Part shown: one piece after another, positions 53,664 to 63,222 of the stretch
Position numbering within the stretch: the first letter of the stretch is position 1
Layout of the letters: every line of letters begins with the position of its first letter
From: Triticum aestivum
Taxonomy: Eukaryota > Streptophyta > Magnoliopsida > Poales > Poaceae
Direction of reading: 5' to 3'
NCBI RefSeq assembly: GCF_018294505.1
Contig: NC_057804.1
Location: forward strand, 249,101,099 to 249,165,098
Length of the DNA stretch: 64,000 bases
Made by a program: the position numbers and the translations under genes
The notes under the pieces: generated by a model
Databases searched by the model: none
Told to the model about the DNA's origin: nothing
Seen by the model: only the letters and a program-made list of their open reading frames with translations

Positions 53664-53714
53664 ATGCCTAGCTAGGGGCGTTAAAGGATAGCGATAGTTG
53701 GGAGGCAACCCAAT
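53664..53714 (+). repeat. Conserved post-ORF block with TTGGGAGGCAACCCAA hairpin
   Basis: ATGCCTAGCTA...AGCGATAGTTGGGAGGCAACCCAAT, parallel to 8699-8750 in sequence, length and distance from the ORF stop. Confidence 0.65.
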
Positions 53715-54303
53715 TTCATTTGTGTTTTTTGTTTTTGTTTTTGTTTAGTAATAAATTTTGCATCTCCATTGTGTTTATATGTGTTTTTATCTTTTAATTA
53801 TTGTTTGTGCCAAGTAGAACCTATAGGATAACCTATGGTGATAGTTAATTTGATTATGCTGAAAAACAGAAACTTTGCGCACACAAAAATAATTTTGTTA
53901 ATTCACAGAAACGTGCTTTTGCGTTGATTCTTTTTGATGTAGATCAATAGACAAATTTCCCAGGGCTTCCTCTTTTGGTAGGATTTTTAGAGTTCCAGAA
54001 GTATTCTAGAGTTACAGATTGCTACAGACTATTCTGTTTTTGACAGATTCTGCCTTCCATGTGTTGTTTGCTTATTTTGATGCATCTATGGCTAGTATTA
54101 AGTGGTATGAACCATAGAGAACTTGAACTACAGTAGGTTTAACACCAATATAAATAAAGAATGAGTTCATTACAGTAACTTATGTAGTCGTTTTTCTTTC
54201 TTTCACTAATGGACCTTATGAGATTTCCTGTTGAGTTTTGTGTTGTGAAGTTTTCAAGTTTTGGGTAAAGATTTGATGGATTATAGAATAAGGAGTGGCA
54301 AGA
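53715..54303 (+). other. Untranslated region of the third Athila-type element
   Basis: No gene seen. Around 53950-54080 it follows the 7210-7370 region of the first element (AGAGTTACAGATTGCTACAGAC, TGTTTTTGACAGATTCTGC, CCATGTGTTGTTTGCTTATTTTGATG). Confidence 0.6.
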
Positions 54304-54391
54304 GCCTAAGATTGGGGATGCCCACATCACCCCAAGATATTGAAGAATAGCCAAAATCCTAAGCTTGGGGATGCCCCCGGAAGGCATCCCC
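54304..54391 (+). repeat. Pair of G-rich hairpins (third copy)
   Basis: Hairpin 1 pairs TTGGGG (54312-54317) with CCCCAA (54330-54335). Hairpin 2 starts in CCTAAGCTTGGGG (54358-54370) and has a 9-bp perfect stem, GGGGATGCC (54367-54375) and GGCATCCCC (54383-54391). The loops differ from those of the first element while the stems are kept. Confidence 0.75.
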
Positions 54392-56464
54392 TCTTTCGTC
54401 TTCGTTTATCGGTAACTTTACTTGGAGCTATATTTTTATTCGCCACATGATATGTGTTTTGCTTGGAGCGCCTTGTATTATATTAGTCTTTGATCTTTAG
54501 TTTAGCACAATCATCCTTTCTGTACACACCTTTTGGGAGAAGCCCACTTGATTTCAATTTATTAGAATACTCTATGTGCTTCACTTATATCTTTTGAGCT
54601 AGATAGTTTTTGCTCTAGTGCTTCACTTATATGTTTTAGAGCATGGTGGTGGCTTAATTTTGAAGAAATTGTTTATCTCTCATGCTTCACTTATATTATT
54701 TTTGAGAGTCTTTTAGAACAGCATGGTATTTGCTATGGTTATGAATTTGGTCCTAGAATGATGAGCATCCAAGTTGGGTATAATAAAAGCTATCATAGAA
54801 AGTGCATTAAACACTAGGATCAATTTGATCCTTGATAATTTTTGTGAGATATGAAGGTGGTAATATTAGAGTCATGCTAGTGGGTAATAATGAAATTGAG
54901 AAATACTTGTGTTGAAGTTGGCAAGTCCCGTAGCATGCACGTATGGTAAAAGTTGTGTGAAAAATTTGTTGCATGAGGTGCTCTTTTAATTGTCTTCCTT
55001 ATGGGTGGAGGTCGGGATCGCGCGATGGTTAACTCCTACCAACCCTTCCCCTAGTAGCATGCATAGTAGTACTTTGCCTCGAGGGCAAGTAGACTTTTGC
55101 AATAAGTATATGAGTTCTTTATGACTAATGTGAGTCCATGGATATACGCACACTCACCCTTCCACTTTGCTAGCCTCTATTGTGCCGCGCAACTTTCGCC
55201 GGTATCATACACCCATTATTTACCTTCCTCAAAACAGCCACCATACCTACCTATTATGGCATTTCCATAGCCATTCCGAGATATATTGCCATGCAACTTT
55301 CCACCATTCTGTTATTATGACACGCTCCATCATTATCATATTGCTCTTTGCATGATCATGTAGTTGACATTGTATTTGTGGCAAGGCCACCCTCATAATT
55401 TTCATACATGTCACTCTTGATTCATTGCATATCCCGGTACACTGCCGGAGGCATTCATATAGAGTCGTATTTTGTTCTAAGTGTTGAGTTGTAATTCTCA
55501 AGTTGTAAATCAATAAAAGTGTGATGATCTTCATTATTAGAGCATTGTCCCAAGTGAGGAAAGGATGATGAAGACTATGATTCCCCCACAAGTCGGGATG
55601 AGACTTCAGACTTAAAAAAATAAAAAGAGAGAGAAAGGCCAAATAAAAAAAGAAATGCCAAATAAATAAAAAAGAGAAAAAATGAGAGAAAAAGAGAGAA
55701 GGGACAATGCTACTATTTCTTTTCCACACTTGTGCTTCAAAATCGCATTGTGATCTTCATGATAGAGAGTCTCTTGTGTTGTCACTTTCATGTACTAGTG
55801 GGAACATTTCATTATAGAACTTGGCTTGTATATTCCAATGATGGGCTTCCTCAAAATGCTCTAGGTCTTCGTGAGCAAGCAAGTTGGATGCACACCCACT
55901 TAGTTTCTATTGTTGAGCTTTCATATATTTATAGCTCTAGTGCATCCGTTGCATGGGAACCCCTACTCACTCACATTGATATCTATTGATGGGCATCTCC
56001 ATAGACCATTGATACGCCTAGTTGATGTGAGACTATCTTCTCCCTTTTTGTCCTCACAACCACCACCATATACCACCATAGTGCTATGTCCATGGCTTGC
56101 GCTCATGTATTGCGTAAGAGTTGAAAAAGCTGAAGCGCGTTAAAAAGTATGAACCAATTGCTTGGCTGAAACCAGGGTTGTGCATGATGGGAGTATTTTG
56201 TGTAATGAAAATGAAGCATGGCCTAACTATATGATTTTGTAGGGATAAGCTTTCTTTGGCTAGGCTATTTTAATAGGGCATGCTTATTTGTTAGTATGCT
56301 CCGAAGTATTATTATTTTTATGTTTTATAAGCTTTTATCCTGAATCATTTAGATCTGAACAATCAAGCCACAATAAAGAATATTACATTGAGAATTATGC
56401 TAGGTAGCATTCCACATCAAAAATTCTGTTTTTATCATTTACCTACTTGAGGATGAGAAGGAAT
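54392..56464 (+). other. 3' untranslated region of the third Athila-type element
   Basis: About 2 kb without coding signal. It holds CTTCACTTATATCTTTTGAG-type phrases (54565-54720), a purine-rich tract and the 'acctacttgaggatgagaaggaatt' phrase before the polypurine tract. The 160-codon minus-strand frame at 55247-55729 is mostly the complement of the purine tract and is not a gene. Confidence 0.6.
55611..55712 (+). repeat. Purine-rich A/G tract
   Basis: About 100 bp almost entirely A and G, with two GCCAAATAAA words (GGCCAAATAAAAAAAG and TGCCAAATAAATAAAA). Sequence of this kind can form triplex structures, but no role is shown. Confidence 0.8.
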
Positions 56465-56480
56465 TAAGCTTGGGGATGCA
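56465..56480 (+). promoter_or_regulatory. Polypurine tract
   Basis: TAAGCTTGGGGATGCA directly precedes the LTR; same core as at 10962. Confidence 0.8.
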
Positions 56481-58037
56481 TGATACGTCTCCAACGTATC
56501 TATAATTTTTCATTGTTCCATGCTATTATGTTACCCATTTTGGATGTTTATGGGCTTTACTTTACACTTTTATATCATTTTTGGTACTAACCTACTAACC
56601 AGAGGCCCAACCCGTATTGCTGTTTTTTTGCGTATTTCAGTGTTTCGAAGAAAAGGAATATCAAACGGAGTCCAAACGGAATGAAACCTTCGGGAGCGTG
56701 ATTTTTGGAACAAACATGATCCAGAGGACTTGGAGTGCAAGTCAGAAAGCAATCGAGAAAGCCACGAGGGTGGAGGCCCCTCCCCCTATCTCATGGGCCC
56801 CTCGGGCATCCACCGACCTACTTCTTCCTCCTATATATACCCACGTACCCCGAGAACATCAGAGGCGACCATGAAAACCTATTTCCACCACCGTAACCTT
56901 CTGTATCCGCGAGATCCCATCTTGGAGCCTTCGCCGGCGCTCTGCCGGAGGGGGAATCGACCATGAAGGGCTTCTACATCAACACCATAGCCTGTTCGAT
57001 GAGTTGTGAGTAGTTTACCATAGACCTTCGGGTCCATAGTTATTAGCTAGATGGCTTCTTCTCTCTCTTTGGATCTCAATACCATGTTCTCCTCGATCTT
57101 CTTGGAGATATATTCGATGTAACTCTTTTTGCGGTGTGTTTGTCGAGATCCGATGAATTGTGGGTTTATGATCAAGTTTATCTGTGGGAAATATTTGAAT
57201 CTCTTCTGAATTCTTTTATATATGATTAAGTTATCTTTGCAAGTCTCTTCGAATTATCAGTTTGGTTTGGCCTAATAGATTGATCTTTCTTGCAATGGGA
57301 GAAGTGATTAGCTTTGGGTTCCATCTTGCGGTGTCCTTTCCCAGTGACAGCGAGGGTAGCAAGGCACGTATTGTATTGTTGCCATGAAGGATAAAAAGAC
57401 GGGGTTTATATCATATTGCCTGAGTTTATCCCTCTACATCATGTCATCTTTCTTAATGCGTTACTCTGTTCTTTATGAACTTACTACTCTAGATGCATGC
57501 TGGATAGCGGTCGATGTGTGGAGTAATAGTAGTAGATGCAGGCAGGAGTCGATCTACTTGTCACGGCCGTGATGCCTATATACAGGATCATGCCTAGATA
57601 ATCTCATAATTATTCTCTTTTCTATCAATTGCTCGACAGTAATTTGTTCACCCACCGTGGTACTTATGTTATCTTGAGAGAAGCCACTAGTGAAACCTAT
57701 GGCCCCCGGGTCTATCTTTTATCATATAAGCTTTCAATCTACTTTTATTTGCATCTTTACTTTTCCAATCTATATCATAAAATACCAAAAATATATTTAT
57801 CTTATCATATTAACTCTATCAGATCTCACTTTCGCAAGTGGCCGTGAAGGGATTGACAACCCCTTTATTGCGTTGGTTGCGAGTTCTTGTTTGTTTGTGT
57901 AGGTGCGTGGTACTTTTGAGGAGCCTCCTACTGGATTGATACCTTGGTTCTCAAAAACTGAGGGAAATACTTACGCTACTATTGCTGCATCACCCTTTAC
58001 TATTCAAGGAAAACCAACACAAGCTCAAGATGTAGCA
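56481..58037 (+). mobile_element. 3' LTR of the third Athila-type element
   Basis: 1,557 bp, start TGATACGTCTCCAACGTATC, end GATGTAGCA. TATATATA lies at 56832-56839. The right neighbour GGGCC (58038-58042) is the expected target duplication: the second copy of the surrounding sequence at 60890-60915 reads uninterrupted GTGGGGCCCGCCTGTC, which shows the empty site. Confidence 0.85.
56832..56839 (+). promoter_or_regulatory. TATA box of the LTR
   Basis: TATATATA after CCTCC, with CCCACG following. Confidence 0.6.
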
Positions 58038-58647
58038 GGGCCCGCCTGTCATCCCTAACCCCGAGTCCAGATGGCCGACGAGCTCACCGGCGACGATGCA
58101 GGGCATGGCGAGGTCGGGCGAGGGAATGGATGGGCTCAGCGTCGAGTCGCGGTTCGGCTGGTGGTGGTTGCGGTTGCCGGGGTGGCCTACTTCACCGACG
58201 ACGAGGTGGCATGTCGGAGGAGCTTTGGGTGGCGGCGGTTCCGACCGTTTCTGGCAGCTACAGAGAGGGGAAACAAGGGGGAAAAGATCAGTGTGTTACA
58301 TAGGTTCCAGATCAAGAGGAAGGAGAGGCAAGGACGGCATGTGCCTCGCGAACTCCGGTGAGCCGAAGCGGCAGAGCTCGAGGTCGATCTCGATCTTGGG
58401 CGGCTCTGGAGAGGAACTGGGGTGCAGGGGGGCGATTTGGTGGTGCAGAGGGCGAGCGGTGTGGAGAGAATGGCACGGGGGGGGGGCCCTTATATAGCCG
58501 CGCGATGTTCCACCGTGGACTCGTGCGCTGGTGAGCTCGTTGCTATCGCCACGGGTCACTAGGGCCTATTTGTGCGTGTCTGGGGTGCGCGTGGGGTTGG
58601 TCTAGGGTGAGGGGTGAAGAGAGAGAGAGAGGGAGGAGGGCCAGGGG
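58038..58647 (-). repeat. GC-rich duplicated segment with minus-strand promoter, copy 1
   Basis: From GGGCCCGCCTGTCATCCC to GGAGGAGGGCCAGGG this matches 60901-61507 with roughly 10% differences. On the minus strand it has TATATAAG near 58489-58496, followed by a C-rich leader (CCACACCGCTCGCCCTCTGC), which is typical of an LTR promoter and R region. It therefore looks like part of a minus-oriented LTR of an unclassified element. Open frames on both strands are by-products of GC richness. Confidence 0.65.
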
Positions 58648-60898
58648 CACCGCACGGGCGAGCGTGCTCACTAGTGCGCTCGGGCGGCCGTCCGTGTGAG
58701 CTGGGGCAAGAGGAGGGAGAAGGAGGAGGGGCAAGGGTTTAGCATGCTGCGGACGCCGAGGCACATCGTCAGGCGCGCTGGGGAGGCCCGAGGTGGCCCG
58801 AGGTGGTTGGCAGGGGGCAGCTACAGTGCCTGGCCGCACTGTAGTGCGCTCTAGAGCATGCATATGGCCGGCATGGCCATCTTAAAAGGGCAGGGGCATG
58901 TCCACTAGTGTCTTGGGCTGCCTTCGATGCGCTGGGGTGGATAGAAGCTAGGTGGGGGTGTTGTATATTGAAATGGGAGAGAGATGGGGTGTTTCCATGG
59001 TTGATCAGAGAGAGAATGAGGTGGTTTTCACTCCCCAATAATTGAGCTGTTGAAGGGGGGAAGTTACTGGAGGTATAAGAGGACTAGGAGGGGCTATGGT
59101 AAAAAGTTGGACTCGTGGAGAATAGTGGAAGGGGTCAAAACAGGGGTTTTAGTAAAATGGCAGAAGGTGTTTGTTGCTGGTTTGGGCAAGAAGCTGAACT
59201 CCTCTTGTCATGAGGCTTGACAGGGTCAAATGGCATGAGAAAATAAGTGGTTCCAGCAATATTGAGTCCATTTGGGCAAAGTTGCCAATGCAACTTTTGA
59301 AAACCCTAGAACTGAACAAAAATGAGTTTCCAAGATCTCGTCATGAAAAACTATTCTCCTTGATGCACCACTTGGTTTAGTGTCATCATTTACGGTTTAG
59401 AGCATGCCCACAAAGGTTGAGAGCAAAAGGAGAAAGTTGGCAATGTAAAGTTGTTCAAATTTGATTCTGGACAGAGAGGGTTTTGAGACACTTTGATCAA
59501 GATATAATTTTCTCCAACTTGTGCCCATGACCATGGACACGGCTATTCGAATAGTTTGACACTCCGTAGAGGTTGTGCACTTTACCCACAAGATCCGGGA
59601 AGCTTTCATGTCATCCACGATACCATAGTACCACATGTACTCGGGGGAAGCACCCGATCATTACCTTTCCCTAGACGACACTAACATAGGGTCCACTCAT
59701 TGATACAGGACCCTCGTGTATAAGCAAAAGATCATGGGACTCTTCCCTTTTCACATTATCATGCATACACGAAGGGACCAACGATGTGTCCAGTGCCCTG
59801 TGAAAACAGTCATGGCCGCCTATCCAAGCACGACCCTGTCCCGAGAGTGACCTCAAGTCACCCCCGTCACTAGTAATGTGGGCACCATGCTAGTATCAGC
59901 CTAAGTAATCAATAATGCCCCGTCCCGTAAAGGGGTAGAGTGGTTGCACATGTTTGGTTGGGACTGTAATCACACATAAATCTAATCCATTAGTTTACAC
60001 ACACACCAAAAGCTCTCTTCGGTACACCACTTATTCCTCAAGTGGTGACCTTAGTTCAACATCTTCCAAGGGCATTAGGGGCACCCGATGGGGTTTTCGA
60101 AAGAATGTAACCACGAAGAGTTCATGGTACACATGCATCATTATGCATCAACTAGTCTCTTGACATTGCATTTATGAACAAGGTAAAGTCATGAGTAGGG
60201 TATGCATCATGTGGTGGTTCACAACAAGTTTACCACTGTTGTATTTCATCATCATGCAATCGAAAAAAGGGTACCGATGAACAAGAGGTGTGTCATGGTC
60301 AAAGGGCTGCTTGCCTTGCTATGCAAAGTCTTCAGGGTCTTGGAAGTCTTCTGATACAATCTCTTTTGCCAATAACACAATCTATCGTTGCAAAATACCA
60401 ACGAGAAAAATAAGGCAATAGAAAAACAGAAAATCAAAGTGCTCGGAAAAATGTCAACTTATTTTTGTTAAATACTAGGGATAAAACTAAGAAGGGGAAA
60501 ATTCCTAGTTTCAGATTTGGAGTTAAGGAATAGTGGAAATGGATTTTCAAAGAAGGATTTAAATGCTCAAATTTGAATTTAAATTTGAACAGTATAGAAA
60601 AGTGTTATGGATGTGTATGAAAGTTATATCAATAAATAGGTGGGATTATTCTAAGATTTTAGGAGTTGGAATTATTGCATTTGGATTAATATTTATTCCT
60701 GTGGAATTTTTGGAAAATTCATAGAACAAGAAAAGGGGAAAGGGCATTGTGCCACTGGGCCAAAACAGCCGCAGCGCAGCAAGCCCAGTGGAGAGAGGTC
60801 CCAGGCGAGCCGGGGCGGCACGCACGCGCCAGGTTTAAACCTAACGAGCGGCCCCAGGCGTCAGTGAGAGAGAGAAGGGCGAGGGCGGGGAGAGGCTG
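58648..60898. mobile_element. Unclassified retroelement sequence between the two GC-rich copies
   Basis: GC-rich to about 58870, then mixed, with no pol or gag motif. Phrases such as 'acaggaccctcgtgtataagcaaaag' and 'ccccgtcccgtaaaggggtag' (CCCCG...CGGGG-type pairing) suggest LTR or internal non-coding sequence of a retrotransposon in minus orientation. AT-rich from 60430 to 60740. No gene seen. Confidence 0.4.
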
Positions 60899-61507
60899 AT
60901 AGGTGGGGCCCGCCTGTCATCCCAAACTCCATGTCCAGAAGGCCAGCGAGCTCACCGGCAACGATGCAGGGCACAACGATGTCGGGCGAGGGAATGGATG
61001 GGCTCAGCGTCGAGTCGCCGTTCGAGTGGTGGTGGTTGCAGTTGCCGGGGTGGCCTAGGTCACCGGCAACGAGGAGGCACGGCGGAGGTGCTTCGGGTGG
61101 CGGCGGTTCCGGCCAGTTCCGGCAGCTACAGAGAGGGGAAACAGGGGGAAAGATCAGTCTGTTGCGTAGGTTCCAGATTGAGAGGAAGGAGAGGCGGTGA
61201 CGGCCTGTACCTCGCGAACTCCACGAGCCGAAGCAGGGGGCTCGAGCTTGATCTCGAGCTTGGGCGGCTCTGGAGAGGAACTAGGGGTGCAGGGGGGATG
61301 ATTTGGTGGTGCAGAGGGCGAGCGGTGTGGAGAGAATGGCACGGGGAGGATTTATATAGCCGCGCGATGGTCCACCATGGACTCGTGCGCCGGCGAGCTC
61401 ATTGCCGTCGCCACGGGTCATGGGGGCCTGTTTGTGCGTGTTTGGGGTGCGCGTGGGGTTAGTCTAGGGCGAGGGGTGAAGAGAGAGAGCAGGAGGAGGG
61501 CCAGGGT
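60899..61507 (-). repeat. GC-rich duplicated segment with minus-strand promoter, copy 2
   Basis: Same order of phrases as copy 1, including the minus-strand TATATAAA near 61349-61356. The left flank continues without the Athila LTR present before copy 1. It is cut on the right at 61508 by another LTR-like fragment, exactly after GGCCAGGG. Confidence 0.65.
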
Positions 61508-61730
61508 GTCAGGACACCGATCCTATGCCACACCGATCTAGCATGTAACACCTCATATCACTTTGCGGCCTCACGCAAGATATTCCCACGGGTGTCGCCT
61601 TACCAGGCCCGGGACTGTTTGCGCCTTTTGGCTCACGTATATGATAGTGTCGCTAGCATCCATATGACAAAGAACCCCGGCTGACACGGCTAGTCGTGAA
61701 CCCAAAGTGGCACTAACTTATAGGGACAGG
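61508..61730 (+). mobile_element. LTR-like fragment
   Basis: Begins TGTCAGGACACCGATCC and contains phrases common in Triticeae retrotransposons (GCGCCTTTTGGCTCACGTAT, GATAGTGTCGCTAGCATCC), recognised but not named. It is cut by the Athila-type LTR at 61731; ACAGG (61726-61730) is the candidate target duplication, unverifiable as the element runs off the window. Confidence 0.55.
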
Positions 61731-63144
61731 TGATATGTCTCCAACATATCTACTTTTGCAAACACTTTTGCCCTTGTTTTGGACTCTAATTTGCATGATT
61801 CGAATGAAACTAACCCAGACTGACACTGTTTTCAGCAGAACTACCATGATGTTGTTTTATGTGTAGAAAAGAAAAGTTCTCGGAATGTCCTGGAAATCCA
61901 CGGAGGCACCTTTTAGATTTAATAAGAATTTTTGGCGAAAGAATTAGTGCTAGGGAGCCCACGGCGTGTCCACGAGACAGGGGGGCGCGCCCCCTAGGGC
62001 GTGGCCCCCTATCTCATGGACCCCCTAGACCTCCTCCGACCTCAACTCCAACTCCATATATTCCGTCTCGGGGAGAGAAAAAAATCAAGGAGAAACTTTC
62101 ATCGCGTTTCACGACATGGAGCCGCCGCCAAGGCCTAATCTCTCTCGGGAGGGCTGATCTGGAGTCCGTTCGGGGCTCCGGAGAGGGGGATACATCGTTG
62201 TCGTCATCATCAACCATCCTGCATCACCAATTTCATGATGCTCACCGCCGTACGTGAGTAATTCCATCGTAGGCTTGCTGGACGGTGGTGGGTTGGATGA
62301 GATTTACCGTGTAATCAAGTTAGTATTGTTAGGGTTTGATTCCTAGTATCCACTATGTTCTGAGATTGATGTTGCTATGAGTTTGCTATGCTTAATGCTT
62401 GTCACTAGGGCCCGAGTGCCATGATTTCAGATCTGAACCTATTATGTTTCCATGAATATATGTGTGTTCTTGATCCTATCTTGCAAGTCTATAGTCACCT
62501 ATTATGTGTTATGATCCGACAACCCCGAAGTGACAATAATCGGGATACTTCTCGGTGATGACCATAGTTTGAGGAGTTCATGTATTCTCTATGTGCTAAT
62601 GCTTTGTTCCGGTTTTCTATTAAAAGGAGGCCTTAATATCCCTTAGTTTCCGTAAGGACCCCACTTCAACGGGAGGGTAGGACAAAAGATGGCATGCAAG
62701 TTCTTTTCCATAAGCACATGTGACTATTTACGGAATACATGCCTACATTACATTGATGAATTGGAGCTAGTTCTATATCACCCTATGTTATAACTATTGC
62801 ATGAGGAATCGCATCCGGCATAATTATCCATCACTGATCCATTGCCTACAAGCTTTTCATATATTGTTCTTCGCTTATTTAGTTTTCGTTGCTACTGTTA
62901 CAACTACTACAAAAACCCAAAAACATTTATCTTTACTTTTGCTACAGTTACCTTTATTATCATACCACTTTTGCTACTAAACACTTTGCTACAGATACTA
63001 AGTTATCTAGGTGTGGTTGAATTGACAACTCAACTGCTAATACTCAACAATATTCTTTGGCTCCCCTTGTGTCGAATCAATAAATTTGGGTTGAATACTC
63101 TACCCTCGAAAGCTGTTGCGATCCCCTATACTTGTGGGTTATCA
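61731..63144 (+). mobile_element. 5' LTR of the rightmost Athila-type element
   Basis: 1,414 bp, start TGATATGTCTCCAACATATC, end GTGGGTTATCA. Both arms of the start palindrome differ from the family form yet still pair. A GC-rich block at about 61975-62020 is followed by CATATATTCC near 62056. Confidence 0.92.
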
Positions 63145-63155
63145 AGACTAATTTC

Positions 63156-63173
63156 TGGCGCCGTTGCCGGGGA
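63156..63173 (+). promoter_or_regulatory. Primer-binding site, tRNA-Asp type, intact
   Basis: TGGCGCCGTTGCCGGGGA, complementary to the 3' end of plant tRNA-Asp as I know it, 11 bp after the LTR end. Confidence 0.88.
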
Positions 63174-63222
63174 GCATAGCTCTATTCTTTGAGTCACTTG
63201 GGATTTATATCTGTTGATCACT

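Larger units (their letters stand above)
52921..58037 (+). mobile_element. 3' part of an Athila-type element of a third family
   Basis: Accessory ORF, long untranslated region with conserved hairpins, polypurine tract and a 1,557-bp LTR starting TGATACGTCTCCAACGTATC. The left part was separated by the Gypsy insertion and lies outside the window or was lost. The LTR resembles the Sabrina group of Triticeae elements, by recognition only. No pol domains. Confidence 0.8.

Noticed and set aside
55247..55729. 160-codon minus-strand frame with hydrophobic phenylalanine/leucine-rich start
   Set aside because: The start is the complement of the A/G tract at 55611-55712, and the rest is retroelement untranslated sequence; membrane-like look is a composition effect.
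57384..57902. Small plus-strand ORFs of 60-72 codons
   Set aside because: They lie in the U5 part of the Athila-type LTR.
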